In this document: one piece after another, positions 9,011 to 18,597 of the stretch
How positions within the stretch are numbered: the stretch's first letter is position 1
Layout of the letters: each line of letters begins with the position of its first letter
Assembly (NCBI GenBank): GCA_007994965.1
Contig: VOPW01000001.1
Location: forward strand, 4,154,001-4,218,000
DNA from: Piscinibacter aquaticus
Lineage (GTDB): Bacteria > Pseudomonadota > Gammaproteobacteria > Burkholderiales > Burkholderiaceae_C
Direction of reading: 5' to 3'
Length of the DNA stretch: 64,000 nt
Translations under genes and position numbers: made by a program
The notes under the pieces: model-generated
Databases searched by the model: none
What the model was told of the DNA's origin: nothing
Seen by the model: only the letters and a program-made list of their open reading frames with translations

Positions 9011-11119
9011 GGCGCGCTCTGCACGGGCTTTCGTGTCGCGTGGGAGCCGTCGGAGGCAGGCAGGCGCTTGTCCTCGGGCCGTTCTGGAACGAATCGCAGC
9101 GTGAACCGGCTGCCGCCCTCGGGCGGGCGCGACAGCGTCAGCTCGCCGCCGAGCTGCGCTGCCAGCATCGAGACGAGGCGCAGCCCGAGGGAGCGGAACT
9201 GCGCCGGATCGATGCCCGGGGGCAGGCCGATGCCGTCGTCGCTGACGCTGAGCTCGAGTTCGCCGCCCGGCAGCGGCTGCAGGCACAGGCCGATGGTGCC
9301 GCCTCGCCCGTCGGGGAAGGCGTGCTTGTACGCGTTGGTCACCAGCTCGTTGACGATCAGACCCAGGGGCACCGCGGTCTCGATCCCGAGGCGCACCGGA
9401 GCCACCTCGGTGCGGATGCGAACGCGTGGTGCGGCATCTTCATGCGACGACTCGATCTGGTGGATCAGCTGGCCGATGTAGCTGCCGAAGTTGATTTCGC
9501 TCAGGTCGCCCGACTGGTACAGCTGCTCGTGGACGAGCGCCATCGATCGAATGCGCCGGGCGCTGTCGCCCAAGGCCGCGCGCGCCTGGGGATGGTCGGT
9601 GTTGCGCGCCTGAAGCGTCAGCAGGCTCACCACCATCTGCAGATTGTTCTTGACCCGGTGGTAGATCTCCTGCAGCAGCAGCTCCTTCTCGTGGAGTGCG
9701 ACGCGGATCTTCTCGGCCGCGGCGCGGCGCTCGCTGATGTCGACGCCGATCGACACCATGTAGGCCATGCGGCCCTCCGTGTCGTGCAGCACGCTGTTGG
9801 TCCACTCGATCCAGTAGCGCTTGCCGGAGGTGTCGATCCACTCGTTCGTGTAGTGGCTCACACCCGGCGCCGGGTCGGTCAGCGCCGGGTCGAAGGCGCT
9901 GCGGCGGATCGCTTCGGCCTCCTCCGGCGGCAGCACGGTGTCCCAGGGGAAACGCCCTCGACTTCGGCGAAGCTGCGGCCGCTGAGCCGCTCGGCGGCAC
10001 GATTGAAGCGGCGAATGCGTCCTTCGCGATCCAGCACGACGATCAACGCACCTGCGTTGCCGAGCACCGCGCTGCTGAAGTTTCGCTCCTCGAGCAGCGC
10101 ACCCTCGGCGGCCTTGCGCATGGAGATGTCGACGAAGGTGACCACCGTACCGACGACCCGGTCGTCGCGCTGCATCGGGTGCGACCACATCTCCACCGGA
10201 AAGCTGCTGCCGTCGGCGCGCCGCAGCGTCACGTCGTCACGGTGCGAAGGTGCTTCATGACGGCCCGCAAGGCCGATCAGCGACTGCATGTCGCGTCCGA
10301 GCAGATCCTGCTCGCTGCGAACGCCGAGCAGGCGCGCACAGGCCGGATTGGCGAAGGTGCAGCGGCCCTCCGGGTCGATGCCGAAGATCGCTTCGGCCGT
10401 CGAGGTGAGCAGCAGTTCGGTCGCCTGCCGCTGCTCTCGCAGCTGTTGCTCCTGGCGCGCGACGGCATCGGCCATCGTGTCGAAGGCACGGCCGAGCGAC
10501 GCCACCTCGTCGCTCCCCGTCAGTCGCGCCCGCGCGCTTCGGTCACCCAGTGTCATGCGCGATGCGACCTCGGTGAGCTGGCCCAGCCTTCGGGTCAGCA
10601 GCACGCCCAGCGCGAGGCCGACCAGGGCGATCAGCGTCATGCCGATGACGGCAATCGCGCCGCCGAGCCGGCGTGCCGCCGCCTGCGCCTGCAGCAGTTC
10701 GCGCGACGAGAACTGCACCGCGATCAAGCCCAGCGTGCCGGCCGCGTTCTCGATCGGAAGGCTGCGCCACTCCAGCTGGGGGAATCCTCCAGTGACGGCA
10801 TCGGCTGGCCGAGCTCGCGAAGCTGGGAACTGGCGACAATGATGCCCCTGCCGTTGCCCAGCAGAACGCGTTCGACCGACGGGTCTTTCTGCAGCGAAGC
10901 GAAGTACGTCTGGAGCTCGCCGAGCTCATCGGTCAGCAGGGCCGTGCGGCTGATGCGCGATGCCAGGTCGAGCACGGCGTTCTGGGCCGCCTTCTGCTGG
11001 ATCCGCAGGGCCTCGGTCTGCGCGCTCGAGGTTTGCCACAGCGCGACACCCATCACCACGCACTCGAGCGCGAAGACGGTCAGCGCGATGCGGTACTTCA
11101 GGGAACGGAAGGGAGCCAT
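9007..11119 (-). CDS. Membrane sensor kinase, HAMP-PAS-PAS-HWE/HisKA_2 type (frameshifted)
   Basis: About 704 residues. A first membrane helix (about 8-30, YRIALTVFALECVVMGVALW), a periplasmic sensing segment of about 120 residues, a second helix (GAIAVIGMTLIALVGLALGVLL), a HAMP linker, two PAS domains, then a HisKA_2 phospho-acceptor EIYHRVKNNLQMVVSLL and an ATPase domain with VNELVTNAYKHAF and DDGIGLPPG. Breaks occur at about 10,785 and 9,950. It starts 22 bases before the end of the phosphonate-type binding-protein gene, so a ligand-loaded binding protein probably signals through the periplasmic segment. Downstream it overlaps the receiver-kinase gene. Confidence 0.82.
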
Positions 11120-12004
11120 GGCTCGTCGAGTCCGCGAACGAAGATGCGCACGGGCTGGTAGTCCTCGTCGCGCGCCGGGACGAGCGCCTGGGTGTTGATG
11201 CTCTTCAGCACCGCCGGCCTGCTGCGGTGCGGTTCCAATCGAGCAGCGCCGCGCGGAGGCGCTCGCGCTCGGGCTCGGGCACCCGCCGGTGCACGATGAA
11301 CACCGGGCTGGGCAATGGTTCCGTTTCCAGCAAGATCCGCAAGCGCACGCCATAGCTGGCCTGGAACGCGCCGACGGCGAAGGGTGGTGCGATGCAGGCC
11401 TGGGCTGCCCCGATCAACGCCTGCTGCAGGCAGGCATCGACCGTACGCGTTTCGTCGAACGTGACGGTGCGTCCACGCACCAGTCCGCGGTCCCGCAGCG
11501 CCTTCTTGCCCAGATGCACCGCAGGCAAGTACGGCGGCGGCGTGGCGATCACCTTTCCGCGTAGTTCGTCCGTGCTGCGGATCGGGCTGTCCTGGGGCAC
11601 GACGACCACGGCCGTGAACGGCTCGCGCATGCGGGCCAACGGCACGTAGCCGAACTCGTCGGCGGCCGCAACGTAGAAGAAGGCATGCACCAGCGCGATG
11701 TCGTGCTGCTGTGCCTTGAGCTGCGCGAAAAAACGGTCCCAGCTGCTGGCGGTGCGGAAGGCCACGCTGCGCTTGAGGGACTGGCTCAGCTCCGCGGCCG
11801 CTGGCGCGTAGATCTCTTCCAGCCGGCTCGGCGAGAAGTAGGGGCGACGCCCAGCGACAGCGGCTCAGTCGTGGGCTGCGATCGAGCCACAGGTGCGCCC
11901 AGCAATGCCGCCAGCACCATGCCTGCAGCCAGACCTCGCAGGCCGGCTCGGCGCGCGGGGCGGTGCTTTTCCGGGAACGGCCCGGTTCCGGACTGCGGCT
12001 CCAT
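11098..12004 (-). CDS. PhnD-type periplasmic binding protein, probable sensor partner (frameshifted)
   Basis: About 302 residues with a signal peptide (GLAAGMVLAALLGAPVARSQ) and a phosphate/phosphonate-type type-2 periplasmic binding fold. Recognisable are PLSLGVAPYFSPSRLEE at the mature N-terminus, ALVHAFFYVAAADEFGYVPLAR, and SPIRSTDELRGKVIATPPP. The frame breaks at about 11,840 (a C missing from a run) and 11,220 (a G missing). No ABC permease or ATPase is nearby; the gene instead overlaps a membrane kinase. This is the arrangement of binding proteins that report to a sensor. The ligand is not predictable from the motifs seen. Confidence 0.75.
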
Positions 12005-12164
12005 GTCTCCTCGGCGCATCTTCCCCGAGCCCCGACGGCGGCGCAACATGGGTGTCGCCCGTATGCGGCGCTCGTGTGACGAATGTCAGGACCTGTTGCC
12101 GGGACACCCTGGGTCCGGCGGCCGACTGGCTCGGGGGGACGACGTAGAATCGGCCCCCGCGCAT

Positions 12165-12239
12165 GCGACCGTGGTGAAGTGGATATCATGCAGCCCTCCG
12201 AAGGCTACGTCGCAGGTTCGATTCCTGCCGGTCGCGCCA
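12165..12239 (+). tRNA. tRNA-Arg (anticodon CCG)
   Basis: A 75-base cloverleaf with the 7-bp acceptor stem GCGACCG/CGGTCGC, a T arm with GGTTCGATTCC, an encoded 3' CCA (12,237-12,239) and the anticodon loop CTCCGAA with anticodon CCG at 12,198-12,200. The outermost anticodon-stem pair looks mismatched (C-A). A TAGAAT -10-like element lies 15-20 bases upstream. It reads the arginine codon CGG, which is frequent in this G+C-rich genome. Confidence 0.93.
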
Positions 12240-12248
12240 ACTGAATGA

Positions 12249-12284
12249 ACAACGGCTCCGTGTCTTGCGACCCGGAGCCGTTGT
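12249..12284 (+). terminator. Terminator after tRNA-Arg / ahpF
   Basis: A perfect 12-bp inverted repeat (ACAACGGCTCCG with CGGAGCCGTTGT) around a 12-base loop lies between the end of the tRNA and the end of the convergent ahpF gene. Only a short T-rich tail (CTTT) follows, so it may act in both directions as a weak intrinsic terminator. Confidence 0.7.
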
Positions 12285-12305
12285 CTTTGGCGAGTGCCGC
12301 GCGGT

Positions 12306-13871
12306 TCAGCCGTTCACGCCGTGGCGGATCAGGTGGTCGAAGGCCGACAGCGCCGCCTTCGCACCCTCGCCAGCGGCGATGATGATCTGCTTGTAGGGCG
12401 TGGTCGTCGCATCGCCGGCGGCGAAGACGCCCGGCACGCTGGTCGCACCCTTCGCATCCACCACGATCTCGCCGTAGCGCGACAGCTCCACCGTACCCTT
12501 GAGCCACTCGGTGTTGGGCACCGAGGCCGATCTGCACGAACACGCCGGCGAGCTCGATCGCGTGCTCGGCGCCGGTGGCGCGGTCCTTGTAGCGCAGGCC
12601 GTTGACCTTCTCGCCGTCGCCGGTGATCTCGGTGGTCTGCGCATTCACGTGGATGCTCACGTTCGGCAGGCTCTTGAGCTTGTTCACGAGCACGGCATCG
12701 GCCTTCAGCGCGTCGGCGAATTCGATCAGCGTGACGTGGTCGACCACGCCCGCCGGTCGATCGCCGCTTCGACGCCGGAGTTGCCGCCGCCGATCACGGC
12801 CACCTTCTTGCCCTTGAACAGCGGGCCGTCGCAGTGCGGGCAGTAGGCCACGCCCTTGTTCCGGTACTCGGCTTCGCCGGGCACGTTGACGTTGCGCCAG
12901 CGCGCGCCGGTCGACAGGATCACCGTCTTGCCCTTCAGCTGCGCGCCATTGGCCAGCGTCAGCGTGGTGGTGCCGCCGGGCTGCAGCGAAGGTTCGAGCT
13001 TCTCGACGCGCTGGCCGTTCATGATGTCGACGTCGTAGTGGCGCGCGTGCGCCTCCAGCGCCGCGGCGAACTTCGGGCCCTGCGTCTCGAGCACCGAGAT
13101 GTAGTTCTCGATGCCCAGCGTGTCGAGCGTCTGGCCGCCGAAGCGCTCGGCGACGATGCCGGTCTTGATGCCCTTGCGCGCGGCATACACGGCTGCGGCC
13201 GCGCCCGCCGGGCCGCCACCGACGATCAGCACGTCGAACACGTCCTTCTTCGCCAGCTTGGCGGCATCGCGCGCGGCCGCACCGGTGTCGATCTTGGCGA
13301 GGATCTCGCCGATCTCCATGCGGCCCGAGCCGAAAGGCTGGCCGTTCAGGTAGATCGTCGGCACCGCCATGATCTTGCGCTCGGTGACCTCAGCCTCGAA
13401 CAGGCCGCCGTCGATCGCCACGTGGCGGATGCGCGGGTTGAGCACCGCCATCAGGTTCAGCGCCTGCACCACGTCCGGGCAGTTGTGGCAGGTCAGCGAC
13501 ATGTAGGTCTCGAAGGCGAAGTCGCCCTCGAGGCTCTGGATCTGCTCGATCACCTCGGCTTCCAGCTTCGGCGGATGACCGCCCGCCTGCAGCAGCGCCA
13601 GCACCAGCGAGGTGAACTCGTGGCCCATCGGGATCGCCGCGAAGCGCACGCCCATGTCCGATCCGGCACGGGTGATCTGGAACGACGGCTTGCGCGCATC
13701 GTTGCCGTCGAAGCGCGCCTGCACCATCGGATGCAGCGCCGCGATCTCCTCGATCAGCTCGCGCATCTCGGCCGAAGCCTCTCGCTCGTCGAGCGACGCG
13801 ATCAACTGCACCGGTTCGCGCAGGCGCTCGAGGTAGGAAGCGAGTTGAGTCTTGAGGGTGTCGTCCAACAT
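12306..13871 (-). CDS. ahpF: Alkyl hydroperoxide reductase subunit F (frameshifted)
   Basis: AhpF is the NADH-dependent flavoprotein that keeps the peroxidase AhpC reduced. About 521 residues, the family length. Features in order: a tandem thioredoxin-like N-terminal domain with its redox pair in [11 protein letters not shown]; a FAD-binding [19 protein letters not shown]; the thioredoxin-reductase-like CPHCDG redox centre; an NAD-binding [14 protein letters not shown]; and the C-terminal FAD motif [16 protein letters not shown]. Breaks at about 12,750 and 12,520. It follows ahpC on the same strand after a 108-base gap containing a hairpin, so it may be expressed partly from the ahpC promoter. 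Confidence 0.93.
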
Positions 13872-13956
13872 GGCAGCAATGCTCCGATGTGATCAGGCGT
13901 AGTCAAGCAACCGCCGCGGATCCGGCTTCGCCGGTCCGCTGGCGGTGCCCCCTGGG

Positions 13957-13974
13957 GGAGCGCGGGAGCGCTCC
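13957..13974. repeat. G+C-rich hairpin between ahpC and ahpF
   Basis: A 7-bp perfect stem GGAGCGC/GCGCTCC with loop GGGA, flanked by C- and G-runs. The longer C/G-run arrangement (13,940-13,980) has the look of the dispersed intergenic hairpins common in Burkholderiales genomes; a related C-run/G-run stretch is seen at 36,075-36,125. There is no T-run, so it is more likely an mRNA-stabilising or attenuating structure than a terminator. Confidence 0.5.
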
Positions 13975-13979
13975 GGGGG

Positions 13980-14542
13980 TTAGATTTTTCCGACGAGGTC
14001 CAGCGACGGCGTCAGCGTCTTCGCGCCCTGCTGCCACTTGGCCGGGCACACTGGCCGGGGTTCTTGGCCACGTACTGGGCCGCGGTCAGCTTGCGCAGCG
14101 TTTCCTTGACGTCACGCGCGATCGCGTTGTCGTGGATCTCGGCGGTCTTGACCACGCCTTCCGGGTTGATGATGAAGGTGCCGCGCAGGGCCAGGCCTTC
14201 TTCCTCGATGTGCACGCCGAAGGCGCGGGTCAGCTTGTGGGTCGGGTCGCCAACCAGCGGGAACTTGGCCTTGCCCACGGCCGGGCTGGTCTCGTGCCAC
14301 ACCTTGTGCGAGAAGTGCGTGTCGGTGGTGACGATGTAGACCTCGGCGCCGGCATCCTTGAAGGCGGCGTAGTTGTCGGCCGCGTCTTCGACTTCGGTCG
14401 GGCAGTTGAAGGTGAAGGCGGCCGGCATGAAGATCAGCACGGACCACTTGCCCTTCATCGACTCGTTGCTGACCTCGATGAACTTGCCGTTGTGGAAGGC
14501 GTTGGCCTTGAACTCGGGGACTTGCGTGTTGATGATCGACAT
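13980..14542 (-). CDS. ahpC: Alkyl hydroperoxide reductase subunit C, 2-Cys peroxiredoxin (frameshifted)
   Basis: A 187-residue peroxiredoxin that reduces hydrogen peroxide and organic peroxides, recycled by AhpF. The peroxidatic cysteine is in [15 protein letters not shown] and the resolving cysteine in [12 protein letters not shown] near the C-terminus. The latter is restored only when one G is added at about 14,047 (GG read as G); otherwise the frame continues into a long artefactual tail. The reconstructed protein ends LVGKI. A purine-rich ribosome-binding site (CAAGGAAA) precedes the ATG. A four-part OxyR-like element lies about 80-115 bases upstream. Confidence 0.93.
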
Positions 14543-14619
14543 GGTGTTTCCTTGGAGGGGTTGGAGTGAGGGAACGGATCGAACAGCCGCCATTCTGGTT
14601 GCGGCGCAGCATTTGCGGG

Positions 14620-14656
14620 TTTGATTGAAGAAATCCCCGCCATAAGGCCTGACTAT
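14620..14656 (-). promoter_or_regulatory. Candidate OxyR operator upstream of ahpC
   Basis: On the reverse strand the sequence follows ATAG-N7-TTAT-N7-ATTT-N7-CAAA, with the exact 4-7-4-7-4-7-4 spacing of the OxyR consensus ATAG-N7-CTAT-N7-ATAG-N7-CTAT. The first half matches well; the second half is degenerate. Its place upstream of ahpC fits the known regulon. Confidence 0.45.
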
Positions 14657-14717
14657 CGGGACCGGCCGGGGCGACGAGCCGGCAAGCTGCATCCCGGCCG
14701 CCGGCCGGGCCCGCCGC

Positions 14718-15664
14718 TCAGTCGAGGATCACGACGCGATCACCCGGCTCCGGCCGGCAGCCTTCGGCGATCGGTGCCCAGCCCTGGCGCACCACCACCC
14801 GCTCGCCGGCACGGCAGAACTCCACCCGGCGCGCGGCCGGCCAGCGCTGCCGCGCAAAGGCCTCCAGCGACGAGGGCATGCTGACGCGGTAGACCCCTTC
14901 GGCCAGGTCTTCAGGCGGATGGTCGTCGTGGTGCACCCAGGGGATCACAGCGGCCAGCCACATCGTCGGCGGGAAGGCGATGCGAAATTCGTGGGCGGCG
15001 TAAGCCTGGTCGCGCAGCCAGCCCTGCGCGCGCGCTCGGGCGTCCGCACCGGCCGGCGTTCCGCCCCAGGCCATCGCCATGGTCTCGGCCACCCACTGGT
15101 TGCAGTTCTGGTAGCGCTGGCTCCAGGCGTAGGCGTTCGCGCTGTAGACCGGTGCCAGCAGCGCGAGCGCGCGGCGGTCGTCGAGCGCGGCGCGCTCCAG
15201 CGGGGCCGAGGCCTCGTCGGGCAGGAACACGGCCGAGACATAACCGCCGTCCGGGCTGCTCATGCCGAACAGGAAGGCTGACAGGCCTTGGTCGAACAGC
15301 CGCGGGCGCTTCTCGTCGCACTCGTAGTACAGCTGGCGCACCGACCACGGCGCCACCGCATTGCCCTGCAGGCTGAGCCCGGCGTGCAGTAGCGCTGCGC
15401 GAAGCGGGAGAGATCGAGCCCGGCGCGCGAGACCAGCGCCACGCGCTGGCCGGAGGCCTGCAGCTCGTTGCGGACGATCTCCGCGAAACGCAGCAGCCGG
15501 TCGCGCTGCTCGTGCGACATCTCGGCCGGCTGGTCGCAGTAGCGCAGCGTGCCGGCCTGGGCGGGGGCGGCCGCGAGGCCCGCGCAGAACGCGGCGGCCG
15601 CAGCGGCCAGGGTGCGCAGCGGGGTCAGAGTGAGACGGGGCGCGTCTGCAGTTCGCGGTACCAC
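14718..15664 (-). CDS. DUF2145-type exported protein (frameshifted)
   Basis: About 315 residues with a signal peptide (LAAAAAAFCAGLAAAPAQAG) followed by LRYCDQPAEMSHEQRDRLLRF. The later part has phrases typical of the DUF2145 family: LFDQGLSAFLFGM, then YQNCNQWVAETMAMAWG and LRDQAYAAHEFRIAFPPTMW. The NCNQW segment resembles a cysteine-containing active-site-like signature, but no function is established. The frame breaks at about 15,380. No ATG suits the start; a GTG at 15,664 gives the signal peptide a short lead and overlaps the upstream gene by 40 bases. Transcribed together with the Ser-rich secreted protein gene. Confidence 0.7.
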
Positions 15665-16098
15665 TCGTCCTTCAGCGCCATGAAGAAGCCCTTGAGCGTC
15701 TGGCCGTGCGCGAAGGCCAGGCCGTAGGGCTTGTGCTTCGCGAACACGGTGCCGCCGCTGGCGAGCTTGCCCTGGTCGACCACCTGCTGCGGCAGGTACA
15801 GGTAGAACTCGTCGTCGGGGGTGCCGGCGGGCTTCAGCGCCTGCAGCTTCAGGCGCTGCGTGCCGGGCTGCTCGGCGACGTTGGCCACCTCCATGATGCG
15901 GTACTCGCCCTCGGCGACGTTGGTCTTGCCCGAGGAGCTGTTGCTCGATCCCTGGATCGAGTTGGAGATGCTCGCCGAGCTCTGCGAGCCGGCGGACGAT
16001 GCCGAGGATGCGGACGAGGCCGGATCGGCCCAGGCCGGGGCCGCGAAGCCGGCGGCGACGAGGGCCGCGAGCGCGACGCGATGCAGGGAGTGGGCCAT
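15625..16098 (-). CDS. Secreted Ser-rich hypothetical protein
   Basis: 157 residues: a clear signal peptide (RVALAALVAAGFAAPAWA), a low-complexity Ser/Ala stretch (SSASSASSAGSQSSAS, about 28-55), then a folded-looking C-terminal part with YLYLPQQVVDQGKLASGGTVFA. I do not recognise a family with certainty. It overlaps the DUF2145-type gene downstream, and the pair is probably co-expressed and acts in the periplasm. Confidence 0.65.
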   Translation of the reverse strand: MAHSLHRVALAALVAAGFAAPAWADPASSASSASSAGSQSSASISNSIQGSSNSSSGKTNVAEGEYRIMEVANVAEQPGTQRLKLQALKPAGTPDDEFYLYLPQQVVDQGKLASGGTVFAKHKPYGLAFAHGQTLKGFFMALKDEWYRELQTRPVSL

Positions 16099-16219
16099 GG
16101 TGCTGCTCCTTCGGTTCGGATACGTGCGTGATCGTAACGTGCGGATGTTTCTGTGCCGTTGCGGGTTGTGTCACCTCGCGCGCTCGCGGCGCGGAGGCTT
16201 GGCATAGCATCGCGGCGCC

Positions 16220-17196
16220 GTGATGTCCGATGCCCTCGCCCGGAACCGGCGTGCCCTGCACGGGCTCGCCCTTGTCGCCTGCCTGGCCCTGCTGGCCGGT
16301 TGCGGCAGCCGCGCCCCGCTGTCCGGCCGCGATGGCCGGAGGCGCGCCCGCCCGGCGGCCTGCACGAGGTGCCCGATGCCGTGCCGCGCATCGAGCCGAT
16401 CCGCAGCGGCGGGCCGAACCGGCCCTACGAGGTGCTCGGCCAGAACTACGTGCCGATCACGCAGGACCGCGCGTTCAAGGAGCGCGGCCTCGCCTCCTGG
16501 TACGGCAAGAAGTTCCACGGCCGACGCACCGCCAACGGCGAGGTCTACGACATGTATGCGATGACGGCCGCGCACCCGACGCTGCCGCTGCCGAGTTATG
16601 CGCGCATCCGCAACCCGGCCAACGGCCGCGAGGTGATCGTGCGCGTCAACGACCGGGGGCCGTTCCACAAGGGCCGCATCGTCGACCTCAGCTATACCGC
16701 AGCGCTGAAGCTCGACCTGCTGCGTGGCGTGGCGCCGGTGGAACTGGAGCGCATCACCTTCGCCGAGATCCGCAGCGGTGCGTGGCGGCGCGGCGGGCAG
16801 CCGGCCGATGCGCCCGAGCGCGACGAGCGCAATGCGCCCGACGCCCGCGACGACACGGTGGCCATTGCGCCGGTGGCGGTGCCGCTGCCGCTGGAGACCG
16901 CGTCGCCCTCCACCGCGGCCGATGCCGATGCGCTGCCGCTGCGCCCGCTGGCCACCGCGCCGCGCGGCTTCTGGATCCAGCTCGGCGCCTTCCGACAGCG
17001 TGACGGTGCCGAGAGTTTCCAGCGCCGCGTGGCCGACGAACTCGAGTGGCTGTCGCCCAAGCTGGCGGTCTTCGTCGACACGCCGCTGTTCCGCCTGCAG
17101 GCCGGGCCTTACGCGACGCGCGACGAGGCGCGCGAGGGCGCCGACCGCGTGCGCGATGCGCTGCAGCTGGTGCCGGTGATCGTCGAGCGGCGCTGA
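16220..17196 (+). CDS. rlpA: Septal ring lytic transglycosylase RlpA (frameshifted)
   Basis: RlpA cuts naked glycan strands at the division septum. About 325 residues: lipoprotein signal with lipobox LAGC (about residue 28), a linker, the double-psi beta-barrel domain with GLASWYGKKFHGRRTANGE and the conserved N-D-R-G-P-F (VRVNDRGPFHKGRIVDLS), a Pro/Ala-rich linker, and a C-terminal SPOR peptidoglycan-binding domain (WIQLGAFRQRDGAESF to LQAGPYATRDEAREGADRV). The frame breaks at about 16,345. The start is GTG or the ATG directly after it. It stands alone, with no rodA or dacA beside it. Confidence 0.88.
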
Positions 17197-17290
17197 ACGC
17201 GCTCAGCGCGGCCGGCCAGCGCCGGGCCGCTCCCAAGCGGCCGGCCGACCCCCGCGGGGGGTGGCTGCGGAACTCCGCAGCCGGGGGCTG

Positions 17291-17817
17291 TCATTTGCGG
17301 GACGCGAAGTGCTCGTCGTAGCGGTGCACGAAATCCTTGTTCGCCAACGGCAGGTGGCAGGTGCGGCAGGTGGCGGTGTCCTCGGGGCCCTTGCTGCGGC
17401 CGTCACCGAGGTAGCTGGCATAGACCCAGTTGCCGTTGCGCAGCGCTTCCGGCACGTCCTGGCCCCAGCCGGCGTTCTTGCCCATCACGAATACGCGCAG
17501 CAGATCGGCCTTGATCAGCTTGCCCTTGTCGTCGGTGGCGAGCTTGCCATCGGTGGTCTCGAGCGCGGCGTAGTTCTCCATCACGAACATCGTGCCGTTG
17601 GCAAAGCCGCTGCTCGCCGTGGCCTTGGCGGCTTCCGGGTTCATGTAGATCTCACGCACCTGCTTGGCATCCGGGCGCTGGATGGCCGAGAGGAACTTCG
17701 GCCAGCTCTTGTAGTCGGCCGGCACGGCGAGCTCGCCGTCCTTCGGTGCGCCGGGGTCAGCGCACAGCCCGCCAGCGCAGTGGCCAGCAGCAGCGGGGCA
17801 AACAGGGATCGGGCCAT
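17291..17817 (-). CDS. Cytochrome P460-like haem lipoprotein (frameshifted)
   Basis: About 175 residues with a lipoprotein signal (LFAPLLLATALAGC), then a domain with DYKSWPKFLSAIQRPDA, VREIYMNPEAAKA, TMFVMENYAALE and the haem-attachment motif CRTCH near the C-terminus. These are the features of the cytochrome P460 family, some members of which oxidise hydroxylamine. The lysine cross-linked to haem in true P460 enzymes cannot be assigned here, so it may be only an electron carrier. The frame breaks at about 17,755 just after the lipobox region. Confidence 0.75.
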
Positions 17818-17940
17818 CGGGGTCTCCTCCAGGTCTGAACGATTGACGAAGGTCAACCGCAGGCCGGAGTCTCGCCGCAGCACACGGGCGGCCGCAACCC
17901 CCAGCGTGCCGCGCCGCGCCGGCTATGCTCGCCGGCACCG

Positions 17941-18522
17941 ATGGCAACGACCTCCGCCCCCGCGCCAGGTGCTGCTCTTCTCCGGCCACCGGGTCGACGA
18001 GCCGCAGCGGGCGCAGCCGCGCTTCCCGGCGGCCAAGGCGCCGGCCGCGGCGCAGCGCATCGCCGATCTGCTCGCGCGGCTGCAGGCCGGCCCGGGTGAC
18101 CTCGCTCTGACGCAGGGTGCAGCCGGCGGCGATCTGCTCTTCGCCGAAGCCTGCCTCGCGCGCGGCGTGCCGCTGCAACTGCTGCTGCCGCTGCCCGAGC
18201 CGGAGTTCATCGCGCGCTCCATCCTGCCCTGCGAGCAGGGGCCGGCTGGCGCGATCGTTACCTCGCCGTGCGTGCGCAGCTCGCCGAGCCGCCGCACATG
18301 GCCGATGCCGAACTCGGCCCGCTGGCCGCCGGCGAAGACGCCTGGGAACGCGGCAATCGCTGGCTGCTCGACAGCGCGCTCGCCCATGGCGCGAAGCGCT
18401 TGCGCTTCATCACGCTGTGGGATGGCGGCGGCGCCGACGGCCCGGGCGGCACGCGCCACATGGTCGAGGCGGTGCGCCGCGCCCACGGCCGCGTGCTGCG
18501 CATCGACACCCACGAGCTGTGA
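17941..18522 (+). CDS. Rossmann/SLOG-like domain protein (frameshifted)
   Basis: About 193 residues, alpha/beta throughout. The first strand reads QVLLFSGHRVDEPQRAQPRFP; then come AQRIADLLARL, a glycine-rich turn LALTQGAAGGDLLFAEACLARG, a third strand VPLQLLLPLPEPEFI, and a C-terminal RFITLWDGGGADGPGGTRHMVE. The arrangement (S-G-H near the start, G-A-A-x-G-x-D-L-x-F-x-E then L-L-L-P) is what I associate with SLOG-type nucleotide-sensing Rossmann folds that sit beside effector domains, but this is resemblance only. Frames break at about 17,957 (in a C run) and 18,250. It precedes the CHAT-domain gene by 75 bases on the same strand. Confidence 0.5.
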
Positions 18523-18597
18523 CGCCGACGCCGCCGCGTAGGGGTTGACCCATCGCCGGCAACGGTGCTGTCATCGGCTCCCGCCGAAGGAGCAGCC

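Noticed and set aside
12205..12747. Open frame on the reverse strand running from ahpF into tRNA-Arg, encoding [12 protein letters not shown] at its end
   Set aside because: That phrase is a well-known translation artefact of tRNA 3' regions; the frame arises because ahpF is shifted there.
13957..13974. Rho-independent terminator between ahpC and ahpF
   Set aside because: The stem is only 7 bp and is not followed by T residues; kept as a hairpin repeat only.
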